41,905 bases of DNA from an uncultured Acetobacteraceae bacterium (GTDB lineage: Bacteria; Pseudomonadota; Alphaproteobacteria; Acetobacterales; Acetobacteraceae): contig CALMVO010000148.1 of NCBI GenBank assembly GCA_937873205.1, forward strand, positions 26,497-68,401. Direction: 5' to 3'. The position numbers were made by a program, and so were the translations under genes. This document shows positions 15,352-24,251 of the stretch, piece after piece. Position 1 is the stretch's first letter, and every line of letters begins with the position of its first letter. Under the pieces are notes generated by a model. That model saw only the letters and a list, made by a program, of their open reading frames with translations. It did not search any database and was not told where the DNA came from.

Positions 15352-18300
15352 CTATTCGGCCGCCTCATTCATGGTCGAGGCATCACGATCGGCCACCGCG
15401 AAGCGGCGCAACATGAGGCCGAGGCCTCGACCGTCCGTGAGCTCATCCGTCAACGTCTCGATGACGCTGGCCTCCGCGTTGACGTCACCCTGCCCCCGCT
15501 TGAGCCGCTCGTCCTTGCGACGGTCGATCTCGTCACGTGCCGTGCCCTTTGGAAAGACGCGAGCCAGGCGCTTGCGTGCCTCGACCGGCCCGACGCGCTC
15601 GTAAAGACGATTTCGCAGAGCAACGTCGTTCGGCGTCGTGCTGAGTGCCCACAGTTCCACGGGGCCGAGGCTGTTCACCAGCATCTGCTCGTAGACCACG
15701 TTGTTGACGTTCATGATGGCCATGAATGGCGCACCGCTGCCGTCCCGCATCGGGCCATTGAGCCTAGTGCGAACGACCTGCGCGGACGCTGGCGACAGGC
15801 GGAAGCGACGGATGATTGCCTCCTTCTCCGGCTCGTCACCCGCCCCGCAGATGAAGCGTCCGGTCGACTGACCGATCAGGTCGTCGCCGAAGTCGTCGAG
15901 CTTCTGGCTCGACAGGCCGAGGTGCAAGTTGTGCTTGGCGCCTTCCCGTCGATCGAGCTCGACCTGAGCCCGAACGTAGGGACTGCCGGAGGTTCGGTGA
16001 TACTCGTCATACTCGAGCCGCTTGAGCGTCTCGTAGAACTCGGTGATCCGATGACGGTGATATTCGAGGACCAAGTCTGGCATCATCGGGATATACTTTG
16101 GCCTCAGGAAGAAGTTCTTTGCCAGGATATGACGCCCGAGCAGGTACATCAGCTCGGTCTGCCTGTCCGCGTCCGGGCTGCCGGTCGGGGCGACGCCCTC
16201 GAGATCCAGGACGATGACCCTGGCCAACCCGAAGTCGAGCGTGGTCGGCTTGTTCAGGGTTGGATATTGCTTGATGAGAGCGGTGATGTAGCGCTCGAAC
16301 AGCTCGGGCACATTCTCCTCTGTCCCTGCCTTCACCGCTTTGAACATATCCCGGACCTTGTTGACCCGGACGACGCTCATCAGGTCCTGCAGTAGCGGCA
16401 TGGCATGCCGCTGTGCGCGCTCGGCAAGCGACCACTCCTGAACGCGGCACAGCTCGTCGACCACCTCCCACCAGACCGGCTCCTCCTCGTGAAGCATGAT
16501 GCCATGCCGCCTAAGGGCAAGATCGACCGTTGGCTCCAGGCCGCGCTGGTAGCTCTTCGGCGTGACGTTCGGGCCTGCGTCGGCGAACATGCGATACGCC
16601 TCGTCCACCACGAAGCCGACCAGGTGGGACATGCCCTCGAATGGGACGTTGCTGCCGATCGGCAGGCATCCAAGCGACAGGAAGTTCAGGAGAAACTCCC
16701 GCTCGAGGGGCAGCGGTGTCCGGCAGCCGAGCTGGGTATCGAATACGTTGAACTCGTAGCCAGGCTGGAGCTGCATGCCGACATAGAGTGCCAGATGGCG
16801 CAGATGCTCCGGAAGCGCATCGCGCAGCATCGTGACCAGTCCCTTGGCCGATGGGCCGATGTCCAGCTTCCCGATCAGGGGGAAGCGCACGCCGCGGGAT
16901 GTCTGCGCGGCCGAGCTGAGGCACAACCCTAGCAGGATGGTGTTCGACAGCACCGACTTGCCGTAGCGGGACGGTCCGACGAACAGGTCGACCGTGTGCG
17001 TACGCTTCGAACCGGTCGGGTCGTACGGGAACATGCGGCCATCGGGCGAGCGGAACAGGACGGAGCCCTGCGACCATGGTGAGGTCGGCCGGCTCCAGGG
17101 CATCATGCGCAGCACGTCGGCCAGCGGAGCCGCTGCCGCCGGTGCGGTGGAGCCAAGGGCGAGGCCAGGAACGGTGCTCATGGTGCCCTCGAGCGGATCG
17201 CCCGAGATTGTCCCAGCCTGGCAGTTGCCCCAGGTCTCGATCCCCTGCGCGAGCGTGGAGGCTTGCCGCCGCAGCCGCGGCGTCTGACCGACCGGCGCCC
17301 AGGTCGCGAAGCTCGTGCGCAGCTTCACGGCCACGTCGGTCTGGTTGTTGCGCATCATCTGCAGGGCGTCGAAGGCATTGCGGACATCGCGGGCACCCTG
17401 CGAGAAGGCCAGCACACTGGCGCCGAGCTTCTTCATCCACATCATGTTCTGGCCGCCGCTCTCCACCAGCATGAGCATTCGCCAGGGCACATGGCTTTCG
17501 GCCATACGGGCCATCAGGTCCGAGAAGGGCTTGGCGTCCTCCGGACCGCGGGTCATGTCGACCGGAGCCCATTCGTGCTCGCCAATCTCAACCCGCTGCC
17601 CACCGTTGGTGACGGCATCGGCTCGGAAGATCTGGTCGGCGACCGGTGGCCACAATAGCAGCCCGGCGTCACCCTTCTCCCCATCTTCCGGCAACATCGG
17701 CCTGACATCGCAGCCCGGCAGGCTGGGGGTCCAGCCGCTGCCCGTGGTCTCCGGATAGAGGGCTTCTCGGATCGTCACGAGCGCCTGATCCGGCTTGACC
17801 CGCTCGACGCTGACCTCCTGCGTCTGGAAGGCGCTGATCACTCGCCGCACGAACGCCTCATGCCGGGTCGCAAGGATCTCGTTCAATCTGAAGGGGTTCT
17901 GCGCGTCACCGACGGAAGGAGCGCCCCGGCCGGCCGCCGCCTGCTCGGCCCCGGCCTGCTTGGCTTCCTCTCGCGTCATGACGCTCTTCTTGGTCCAAAG
18001 ACCAAAATAGCAGGCTTCCGAGCGCATCATTCTGGGCCAGATGCGGGAACGCTCGGCAAAGATGTCGGAGAGGTCAGCGTTATGGCCTTCAGCCATCACG
18101 CGGCACCCCTCGAGGTTGCGCTCGATCTCTGCGCCGGCGAGGGATGGGTCACAGGTGAACCAGGCCTGGATGGCATGCCCCGGCCCCTCGAACGAAGTAG
18201 AGAGTTCCATCCGGAGGATCTCCGAGATCCGTTCGACATCCGCACGCATCGTCATGCGGCAGAGCCCGTGCATCCGAACCAAGGTCACATAGGCACCGCG

Positions 18301-18411
18301 TTTGGTCACCAGATGATCGCCGACGGCGGTCTCAATGTCGCAGAACGCGGTGATGGACTGGCGCAGTGACAGGGAAAGGCTGGCGAGGCCCTTGCCCACG
18401 AAACCAAGCAT
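15352..18411 (-). CDS. dotO: type IVB ATPase DotO/IcmB (TraU-like)
   Basis: 1019 aa, matching the ~1000-residue family length. The ATG at 18411 is chosen for a good gaggag site seven bases upstream; the frame extends to 18447. The Walker A is GPSRYGKSVLSN at ~478-489 and the Walker B-like segment is VGFVVDEAYRMF at ~600, followed by DELCRVQEWSL. DotO is the VirB4-class ATPase forming the cytoplasmic energy complex with DotB. The N-terminal ~400 residues form the membrane-docking region, without clear membrane helices. DotN lies directly upstream with a 14-base gap, reproducing the icmJ-icmB pair. Confidence 0.95.
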   Translation of the reverse strand: MLGFVGKGLASLSLSLRQSITAFCDIETAVGDHLVTKRGAYVTLVRMHGLCRMTMRADVERISEILRMELSTSFEGPGHAIQAWFTCDPSLAGAEIERNLEGCRVMAEGHNADLSDIFAERSRIWPRMMRSEACYFGLWTKKSVMTREEAKQAGAEQAAAGRGAPSVGDAQNPFRLNEILATRHEAFVRRVISAFQTQEVSVERVKPDQALVTIREALYPETTGSGWTPSLPGCDVRPMLPEDGEKGDAGLLLWPPVADQIFRADAVTNGGQRVEIGEHEWAPVDMTRGPEDAKPFSDLMARMAESHVPWRMLMLVESGGQNMMWMKKLGASVLAFSQGARDVRNAFDALQMMRNNQTDVAVKLRTSFATWAPVGQTPRLRRQASTLAQGIETWGNCQAGTISGDPLEGTMSTVPGLALGSTAPAAAAPLADVLRMMPWSRPTSPWSQGSVLFRSPDGRMFPYDPTGSKRTHTVDLFVGPSRYGKSVLSNTILLGLCLSSAAQTSRGVRFPLIGKLDIGPSAKGLVTMLRDALPEHLRHLALYVGMQLQPGYEFNVFDTQLGCRTPLPLEREFLLNFLSLGCLPIGSNVPFEGMSHLVGFVVDEAYRMFADAGPNVTPKSYQRGLEPTVDLALRRHGIMLHEEEPVWWEVVDELCRVQEWSLAERAQRHAMPLLQDLMSVVRVNKVRDMFKAVKAGTEENVPELFERYITALIKQYPTLNKPTTLDFGLARVIVLDLEGVAPTGSPDADRQTELMYLLGRHILAKNFFLRPKYIPMMPDLVLEYHRHRITEFYETLKRLEYDEYHRTSGSPYVRAQVELDRREGAKHNLHLGLSSQKLDDFGDDLIGQSTGRFICGAGDEPEKEAIIRRFRLSPASAQVVRTRLNGPMRDGSGAPFMAIMNVNNVVYEQMLVNSLGPVELWALSTTPNDVALRNRLYERVGPVEARKRLARVFPKGTARDEIDRRKDERLKRGQGDVNAEASVIETLTDELTDGRGLGLMLRRFAVADRDASTMNEAAE

Positions 18412-18425
18412 GGACGATCTCCTCG

Positions 18426-19067
18426 CTAGGAGGCGGGCCTGGCCCACGCCTCGAGAATGTCGGGATAGATGTCGAGGCCGCCCTGAAGATGCCGGCCGAG
18501 ATGAAGAAGTCGCAGACCGCCCAGCCGGCTGGCCCGGGCCGGGGCCGGCTCGTGCGGCATCATCTGCAGCACCGCGGCAAAATCCCGCGGCGAGGCCGAC
18601 CCGATGCGGCGCTCGGCCTCCAGGCCCTGGGCCCGGAGCGCGTTGTAGGCCTCATGGGCTGCGCGGGCATCCGGGCTGCCGGATCGCAGCCAAGGCTTGG
18701 GGAAGGCCGGCTGGCCGTTGCGGTGAAGCGTCAGGTGGATGGCGCGAGCTATCTGGTTCAGGCCGGCTTGGCTAGTCTCCGGCAGCCAGATGACGGCGAG
18801 CTCGTGCTCGATCGCCGGCCGGTGCAGGTGCTGCACCATCCTGCAGAGATGGCAGGCCGTGACGAGGTTGTCGCGGCACCAATTGTCGTGGTCGCCGTCG
18901 AGGTGGAAGACGTCATGACTGGCGCTTGCGATCAGGCTGCAGAACCGACAGGCGTGATCGTCACGACTGAAAACCGCGACACGCTCGTCCTCCCGCCCGC
19001 CCGGCAGATCCTCCGCCGCATAGGCGGAGGCGTGGGCAGACGGGATGAGCGGGAGGAGAGCACCCAC
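18426..19067 (-). CDS. dotN: coupling-complex protein DotN/IcmJ, HNH-like zinc fold
   Basis: 213 aa from a GTG at 19067, two bases after the DotP stop; the frame is open to 19547 but that part is a shadow of DotP. Cysteines C40, C43, C72 and C75 form two CxxC knuckles (CRFC and CHLC) flanking HLDGDHDNW and DNLVTAC, an HNH-endonuclease-like zinc fold. Legionella DotN/IcmJ has this fold without nuclease activity and helps hold DotL. The gene precedes dotO exactly as icmJ precedes icmB. The start is somewhat uncertain because no strong ribosome site is seen; coupling to the upstream gene is likely. Because HNH-type residues (H55, H60, N67) are present, a true nuclease cannot be excluded from sequence alone. 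Confidence 0.8.
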   Translation of the reverse strand: MGALLPLIPSAHASAYAAEDLPGGREDERVAVFSRDDHACRFCSLIASASHDVFHLDGDHDNWCRDNLVTACHLCRMVQHLHRPAIEHELAVIWLPETSQAGLNQIARAIHLTLHRNGQPAFPKPWLRSGSPDARAAHEAYNALRAQGLEAERRIGSASPRDFAAVLQMMPHEPAPARASRLGGLRLLHLGRHLQGGLDIYPDILEAWARPAS

Positions 19068-19069
19068 GG

Positions 19070-19504
19070 CTACTGGTTGAACTGCATCTGTGCGGCGGTG
19101 CCGGTGTTGGTGGGCCCGGTCCCGGAGACGGTCTGCGAGGAGTAGGTGCCGATCGCGCTGGCGCTCAGGAAGGCGCCGCCCATGAGGACGGACGCGATCG
19201 CGTAGCCCAGCTTGTGCGGCCCGTTGGGGTTCTTGTTGTGCTGCCAGAAGGTGTAGGCTGCCGCCAGGAGGCAGAAGCCGCCGGCGATGTAGCCGATCAG
19301 CTCCAGCACGTAGCCGCCGCCCTGACCCAGATCGGTCGATGCGGCGGTCATGCGGCCGCCGAGGGTGTTCTGGGCGAACGCGCCCCTGGCGACGGCGAGG
19401 ACGGGAAGGATGGCGGCACCAGCGACGCTCGCCCGGCGGCTCAACGTCATGGGGATACGGGCGGGAAGGGTGGTGAGGCGGAGAAGCTTGCGGTTGCGCT
19501 TCAC
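19070..19504 (-). CDS. dotP: small inner-membrane protein DotP/IcmD-like (TraR-like)
   Basis: 144 aa. The GTG at 19504 has aggag seven bases upstream; an internal ATG at ~19450 is the alternative. A signal peptide ends near GAFAQ. Two hydrophobic helices follow (YVLELIGYIAGGFCLLAAAY and ASVLMGGAFLSASAIG), separated by a short basic loop with WQHNKNPNGPHK, and a Gly/Thr/Gln tail. This topology and place between a DotE-like gene and DotN match icmD in the icmC-icmD-icmJ-icmB series. The fold resembles small VirB2/VirB3-like membrane proteins. Sequence identity to IcmD is not verified. Confidence 0.7.
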   Translation of the reverse strand: MKRNRKLLRLTTLPARIPMTLSRRASVAGAAILPVLAVARGAFAQNTLGGRMTAASTDLGQGGGYVLELIGYIAGGFCLLAAAYTFWQHNKNPNGPHKLGYAIASVLMGGAFLSASAIGTYSSQTVSGTGPTNTGTAAQMQFNQ

Positions 19505-19594
19505 GGGATGGCTCCTGTTGGTGCGAGGGCGTATCCCTCGGCAGCAACCTTCGCCGTGGCGGATGAAAGTCGGATCAGCGGATCGCCATGGTTC
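19505..19594 (-). promoter_or_regulatory. 90-base dotE-dotP spacer with small hairpin
   Basis: The spacer contains the strong ribosome site of the DotP-like gene (aggag) and, just upstream in the transcript, a 5-bp stem gaggg/ccctc around atacg (about 19523-19537). It could be a weak processing or pausing element; no promoter was recognised. Confidence 0.25.
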
Positions 19595-20137
19595 TCAGGT
19601 GGTCCAATAGGCGACGACCTCGGTGGCGATCGTCTGCGCGTTCATCACGCAGAGGCCGAAGAACATCATGATCGCGCACGCGCGCGGATGGGTTCGGCCA
19701 TTGCCGTCGTTTGCAGCCTTGAGCGCCATGACACCCAGCAGGACGATGAGGGCGCCGTAGCTCTCGAAGAAGATGTTGAAGGTCTTGATGATGTTGACCA
19801 GGGTCTCCTGCGGACTTGCACCGAGGAGGGTCGCGCCATCGACCGTCGGCGCCGTGTAGCTGGTCAACCCCGTGACGCTCACGGTCACGCCGCCACCGCC
19901 GAAGGTGTTGGTGGCCAGCGTCAGCATCCGGTCGAACGACAGGAGTGCTGCCGCAACGAACAGCGTTACGGCGGGGACCCACGGTCGGAACTGGTGCTTG
20001 TTGCCGGGCCGGCCGAGCTGCCAGAAGCCCCAGAACGAGGCGAGCAGGAAGCCGCCGCCGAACAGGTAGCAGACCAGGGGCACCAGGACCGAGATGCAAT
20101 AGCCGATGTCGTCGGCGAAGTTGATGAACCCCTGCAT
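19595..20137 (-). CDS. dotE: inner-membrane protein DotE/IcmC-like (TraQ-like)
   Basis: 180 aa with four predicted membrane helices: LVPLVCYLFGGGFLLASFW, VPAVTLFVAAALLSFD, YGALIVLLGVMALKA and ACAIMMFFGLCVMNAQT. A Gly/Thr-rich loop lies between helices 2 and 3. It begins one base after the DotF stop, so it is coupled to it. The position between dotF and a DotP-like gene matches icmG-icmC-icmD. IcmC, IcmD and IcmV are poorly understood inner-membrane components of the type IVB apparatus, so a role beyond assembly is not claimed. Assignment rests on topology and order. Confidence 0.72.
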   Translation of the reverse strand: MQGFINFADDIGYCISVLVPLVCYLFGGGFLLASFWGFWQLGRPGNKHQFRPWVPAVTLFVAAALLSFDRMLTLATNTFGGGGVTVSVTGLTSYTAPTVDGATLLGASPQETLVNIIKTFNIFFESYGALIVLLGVMALKAANDGNGRTHPRACAIMMFFGLCVMNAQTIATEVVAYWTT

Positions 20138-20138
20138 G

Positions 20139-21302
20139 TCAGCGGATCACGCCCCGATCGGTGCGTACCTCCCAGCCGATCCCCCGCTGCGCGATCGACA
20201 GGATGTTCCCGAGCCCGGGAATGCTGTCGCCGACGGCAACCTGCAGGATCCCGGGCTCATCCAGGCCGGGCGAGTTGACCTGCAGCACTGCAAGGCCTGG
20301 CGAGGCAGCCTGGATGCGGAAGGCGCTCAGGTTCCGCAGCGGTGCCGCCGGCCTTGCCGCCATTAAGGGTGGAGATGGCAGGGATGCAGACGATGATGAA
20401 GACCGGGGCAGCGTCTTGGCCTCGGTTGCCGGATTTGGCGCAGGTGTCGTGCCAGCCGCTGCCGCCCCGTCCACGGATGCATGAGCCTCCTCGAGCGACA
20501 ATCGCTGATCGAGGTCGGAAAGCCTGTCGCCGGTGACCTTGCTGAAGGCTTCGAGTTGACGCTCGCGTGCCATGTTCTCCACGCGGAGGTCGCGAACCAG
20601 CGCGCCGAGCCGTGTCACCATCTGCAGGACGTCTGCCTGCTGTTGCCGGCTCATCGGCTTGATATCGGCTCCAGCCAGAACCTGGGTCGGGTCGGTGACG
20701 ACCACCGGGGGCGCGGCGGGGGGTTTTGAGCTCGAGACCTGGATTGGTGCTGCGTGCACCGCCGTCGGGTGCGTGGTGACTGGAGGCGAGGTCTTTTGAG
20801 CACCGGCCTGCAGCGCCATGACGCTCCTCATGTCGTCCTGCGCACCTGGGATGACGGGATGCGGGTGACCCACCTGCGTCTTCGTGAGGATGATCGGCCG
20901 ACTTGCAGGAGCCTGGAGCGTGCCGGGTGCTGGACGGTCGAGCGCCAGCGGCGCCAAGGCAGGCTGGCGATGATGGACGAAGGTCAGGCTCGTCGCCACG
21001 CTGAGAACGGCCACGACGGCGATGGCCGCCACGGCCAGGCGTGGCCCACCTCTCCTCGCGCCCGGTCGTGACGCAGGTTCGATACCCTGGACGCCGGAGG
21101 CGACAGCCTCGGGATCGACCGGCTCGCTGGGTGGACCCTCACCAGGCAGCAGGACGCGAGGAGCATGGTCGACCGGTGGCCGCGGCGGAACATGGATCGC
21201 CGCACTCACGGGTGCGGCAGGGCCGTCCTCGCTCGGCAGGTCAGCGGCAGCGGCATCATCGCGCCCATCGAGATGCGCGAGGTGAGAGATATGCGTGTCC
21301 AT
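20139..21302 (-). CDS. dotF: DotF/IcmG-like core-complex protein (TraP-like)
   Basis: 387 aa. A cytoplasmic Pro/Ala-rich N-terminus (~1-85) precedes one membrane helix at ~88-108 (RLAVAAIAVVAVLSVATSL). A periplasmic region then contains a coiled coil at ~235-290 (VTRLGALVRDLRVENMARER) and a conserved compact C-terminus (FRIQAASPGLAVLQV, VAVGDSIPGLGNILSI, GWEVRTDRGVI). This bitopic, coiled-coil layout and the position between dotG and a DotE-like gene are those of DotF/IcmG. The start ATG has only a weak ribosome site, and a 77-base gap separates it from dotG. DotF is an accessory part of the core complex. Confidence 0.82.
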   Translation of the reverse strand: MDTHISHLAHLDGRDDAAAADLPSEDGPAAPVSAAIHVPPRPPVDHAPRVLLPGEGPPSEPVDPEAVASGVQGIEPASRPGARRGGPRLAVAAIAVVAVLSVATSLTFVHHRQPALAPLALDRPAPGTLQAPASRPIILTKTQVGHPHPVIPGAQDDMRSVMALQAGAQKTSPPVTTHPTAVHAAPIQVSSSKPPAAPPVVVTDPTQVLAGADIKPMSRQQQADVLQMVTRLGALVRDLRVENMARERQLEAFSKVTGDRLSDLDQRLSLEEAHASVDGAAAAGTTPAPNPATEAKTLPRSSSSSASLPSPPLMAARPAAPLRNLSAFRIQAASPGLAVLQVNSPGLDEPGILQVAVGDSIPGLGNILSIAQRGIGWEVRTDRGVIR

Positions 21303-21379
21303 GCGTCACCCAATGCGTGATGGCTCTGGACCGGAGCATGGAGGTCGTGCCTGTAAATGACTTGAGATGCTCGACTGAG

Positions 21380-22606
21380 CTATGGGCTGTTATCGAGCAG
21401 GTCGTCGAGGAAGATGACACCGACGTTCGCGCCGGCGGCGAGGGTCACCGTCGGACCGGCTGGCGCCATCTTCTGGAGGATCTGGCCAGCCTGCTGACCG
21501 GCCGTGCCTGCCGCGACACCAAAGATCTGACCAGTGTTCAGGTGCGTGAACGCCGTGACGCCGCCCAGGGCGCTGACCTGCGAGGTCGTGTTCGACTCGG
21601 CGATCGCCTGCCCGAGGCCTTGCACGAAGGCGGCGGCGACAGGGAGTGCGAAACGAGCGACGTAATGCTGATCGACCGAGCTGGCGACGGCCGTTTCCAT
21701 GCTGTCCGGCGCGATCACCAGCGCGCTGATCCGCTCCTGCTGTCCGTTGGCCAGCGTCAGGCTCTGGAGCACCACGACCAAGCGGTTCCCCTTCGTCTGG
21801 AAGGACCCGATCATCTCGTCTCCGGCGATCGGGCCGGACTCGGCGGTGACCACCACCGGTCCATTCTGATCGGAGCTGACGGCAAGCTTGTTGACCCCGT
21901 AGATGCCCTTGCCCGCACTGATGAGGACCCGTTTCGGAAGCTGCCGCGCCATCGTCGGATCGTCACCGGATGTGCCGGGCAACATCGTCCTGTTCGCGGC
22001 GTCATGCACGGGCCGGCCGTCGTTTCCCGTCTGCCCCGCCGGATCGGTGGTCGTCGACGGAGGTTCGACGACCTCGACCGCGGGCATGACGCTGCCCATG
22101 CTCTCGAAGAGGCCCCGCATCGCGGCGCCGTACACCTTCACCTGGTTCTGGTCGATCTTCGGAGCCTGTACGGTCGAGACGATCGGGATCGCCGGAGCGG
22201 GCTGGGATGCCTCGAAAGGATTTGCCTGGGAGGAAGGCGGGCGAACGGCGGCCAGCGCCGGCTGAGAGGCAAGCGCCATTGCCTGCGGCGCTGCCACGGG
22301 CGCCTCGATATGCCCGGCCATCGCGGACACGTAGGACTTGCCTTGGTCCTGCGCCCGGGCGTTCTCGAACTGCGACTGCTCCCTCACATCCCGCTCATAC
22401 TCGGGATTACTGTGTACACCGCCGGGAAGCGCATTGGCATGCGGAGGGGCGGCCACCGTCGTGGTGGCTGCCTTCTGATGCTCCGCCAGAAGCATTGCGG
22501 CCGATCCACCGAGTACCACGACCGCCACGGCGCCGATGCCGGCGATGCGGCGTGGCCCGGCGCCGTTCGCCCCGCTGAACACGCCCTTGAAGGGGATCTT
22601 CGGCAT
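21380..22606 (-). CDS. dotG: core-complex protein DotG/IcmE (TraO, VirB10-like)
   Basis: 408 aa from the ATG at 22606, five bases after the DotH stop; the open frame reaches 22723 but overlaps DotH. One membrane helix lies at ~19-38 (IAGIGAVAVVVLGGSAAMLL). A Pro/Ala-rich periplasmic linker leads to a C-terminal VirB10/TrbI-type beta-barrel domain, with QLPKRVLISAGKGIYGVNKL, SGPIAGDEMIGSFQ and GANVGVIFLDDLLDNSP. DotG spans both membranes and forms the channel. It lacks the long repetitive middle of Legionella DotG (about 1000 aa) and is closer in size to IncI TraO. Confidence 0.92.
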   Translation of the reverse strand: MPKIPFKGVFSGANGAGPRRIAGIGAVAVVVLGGSAAMLLAEHQKAATTTVAAPPHANALPGGVHSNPEYERDVREQSQFENARAQDQGKSYVSAMAGHIEAPVAAPQAMALASQPALAAVRPPSSQANPFEASQPAPAIPIVSTVQAPKIDQNQVKVYGAAMRGLFESMGSVMPAVEVVEPPSTTTDPAGQTGNDGRPVHDAANRTMLPGTSGDDPTMARQLPKRVLISAGKGIYGVNKLAVSSDQNGPVVVTAESGPIAGDEMIGSFQTKGNRLVVVLQSLTLANGQQERISALVIAPDSMETAVASSVDQHYVARFALPVAAAFVQGLGQAIAESNTTSQVSALGGVTAFTHLNTGQIFGVAAGTAGQQAGQILQKMAPAGPTVTLAAGANVGVIFLDDLLDNSP

Positions 22607-22611
22607 GCCGA

Positions 22612-23550
22612 TCACTCCGAAAGGTGAGCCGAAACCGTATGGTCGTCGGCGGAGAGGAGGACGATGGGCGTGTTCGGGAGGGCATAGATCGAGGTGCCCT
22701 CCTCGCTCGCGGAGCTCGTCCATTCGGGGGAGATCAGCGTGTATCGGGTCCGTAGGTAGACATGGTCGCCGAGCCGCCAGGCCCGGACCTCGTCCGGCGA
22801 GACGCCGGAGACCTGCAGCGGCACGGCTCCGGCCGGGGGTGCCCCATCGAGCATGGCCATGAGGTAGGGAGAGCCGGTCTCGGGCGTATCCTGGCGCGTC
22901 AGGATCTGCTCCTTGGCCTGCGGTCCGCGGTTGCCGATGCGAACCGTCAGGTCCGCGTCATACCGCCCGTGGCCACTGATGATCATGAACGCGATCGGCT
23001 TGGGAGCGCCCACCAGCGTCACCAGGACCCCACCGCGGGAGTATTGGGCCATCGGCGTGATCTGCAGCACGTTGGAGCCCTTGACCGGAACCGAAACGTC
23101 GAGGCCAACCGCCCGGACGGCGGGGGCGCCGCCGCCGCCGCCGTTCTTCCCGCTGGGGCTGCTGTTGAGGTCCCATGCGATCGGCCACGGCTCCCCGGTC
23201 GCGTCGACGAAGGTGATCGCCGAGGGAAAGCCTTGGACGGTCTGGACGATGTTCGTGACGCCACCCGGCCCGAGGGTGACGTTGGTTGACCGGCTGACCG
23301 GTGCGACGAACGTGGACGGATCGTCGACGCGCGCGGCGGCCCGCTGCGCTTGATCATACCGATGCTCGAGCTCGGTGATCATGCCGGGCGTCAGCGGGAT
23401 GCCGCCTTCACCCTCCGCGGCCGCCTGGAAGGCGGGATCCCTGGCCGAGTGCGGTGCGGTGTCCGGGCCGGCGGACGGCGTCTGGGCCCAGGCCGTACCC
23501 GTGGCGGCGCATGCCGCAAAAGCGGCTGCAAGGAAGGCGCTCTTCGACAC
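22612..23550 (-). CDS. dotH: outer-membrane core protein DotH/IcmK (TraN-like)
   Basis: 312 aa. The GTG at 23550 has gagga seven bases upstream. The signal peptide ends near GTAWAQ. The conserved DotH region includes ITELEHRYDQAQRAA, a VirB9/secretin-like beta-rich domain (GGVTNIVQTVQGFPSAITFV, GEPWPIAWDLNSSP, VLQITPMAQYSRGGVLVTL) and a C-terminal half with VRAWRLGDHVYLRTRYTLIS. DotH forms the outer-membrane ring with DotC, DotD and DotG. It lies 10 bases after dotI and 5 before dotG, the icmL-icmK-icmE order. Confidence 0.9.
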   Translation of the reverse strand: MSKSAFLAAAFAACAATGTAWAQTPSAGPDTAPHSARDPAFQAAAEGEGGIPLTPGMITELEHRYDQAQRAAARVDDPSTFVAPVSRSTNVTLGPGGVTNIVQTVQGFPSAITFVDATGEPWPIAWDLNSSPSGKNGGGGGAPAVRAVGLDVSVPVKGSNVLQITPMAQYSRGGVLVTLVGAPKPIAFMIISGHGRYDADLTVRIGNRGPQAKEQILTRQDTPETGSPYLMAMLDGAPPAGAVPLQVSGVSPDEVRAWRLGDHVYLRTRYTLISPEWTSSASEEGTSIYALPNTPIVLLSADDHTVSAHLSE

Positions 23551-23560
23551 GACGGTTTCC

Positions 23561-24190
23561 TCAGGCAGGGGGTAGGTTGATCTGGTCGATCATGATCCCG
23601 TCGGGGTGCATCGGGTCCGGGGTCCTGACCACGCGCACGGTCACCATGAGATGCTGGTTCAGCGTGGAGTTCTCGTTCTCATAGGTGACCAGGAGCGGGA
23701 ACTGGACCTCGAACTCGTAGATGTTCCCCACGAGTCCGCGGTTGTGGATGATGGGCGCCCGCTCCGGCACGGCGGACATGACGAGCCGAGCCTGCTTCAG
23801 CTTGTCGAAGTTTCCAGACGCGATGAAGGCGGCCCCGTAGTTGTTCCAGCCACGTATGCTGAAGTGCTGGGCCGCATCGGACATCTGCTTCGGGAAGTGT
23901 CGGAAGTCGAGGCTGAAGGCCGCCACGACCGAATTGGCGGTCCAGGTCGCCAGGTCCGCATCGCTCATGACCGGCTCATCGAGCGGCTGAACCTCACGAG
24001 GCGTGCCCTTGCCGTCCGTGTAGAAGTAGTGGTTCACCGAGGGGTGGTGTCCGGCCCAGACGAGGTTTCCCATCAGCACGGCTATGGCCAACGACTGGAC
24101 GACGATCACCATGAAGCCCTTGCGGGACAGGTCTCGGACGAAGTCGATATCGGTCAGCCTGCGATCGACGGCGGCGGATTGGTTTCTCAT
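23561..24190 (-). CDS. dotI: inner-membrane protein DotI/IcmL (TraM-like)
   Basis: 209 aa, the usual length. The ATG at 24190 is preceded by ggagg eleven bases away. A short cytoplasmic N-terminus precedes one membrane helix at ~26-47 (FMVIVVQSLAIAVLMGN). The periplasmic VirB8-like domain has HYFYTDGKGTPREVQPLDEP, WTANSVVAAFSLDFRH and HLMVTVRVVRTPDP. DotI forms an inner-membrane ring supporting the core channel. It is the first structural gene after the GcrA-like regulator (61-base gap) and begins the icmL-K-E-G-C-D-J-B series. No DotJ/IcmM duplicate is seen. Confidence 0.9.
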   Translation of the reverse strand: MRNQSAAVDRRLTDIDFVRDLSRKGFMVIVVQSLAIAVLMGNLVWAGHHPSVNHYFYTDGKGTPREVQPLDEPVMSDADLATWTANSVVAAFSLDFRHFPKQMSDAAQHFSIRGWNNYGAAFIASGNFDKLKQARLVMSAVPERAPIIHNRGLVGNIYEFEVQFPLLVTYENENSTLNQHLMVTVRVVRTPDPMHPDGIMIDQINLPPA

Positions 24191-24251
24191 CCCGTTATGA
24201 TCCTCCGCGTCCTTGAAAGTATCGTTCCAGGCTTGGTGGGTGGACCAGGCG

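Noticed and set aside
21041-22627. 528-codon plus-strand open frame
   Set aside because: Antisense to DotG and part of DotF; no protein-like hydrophobic pattern.
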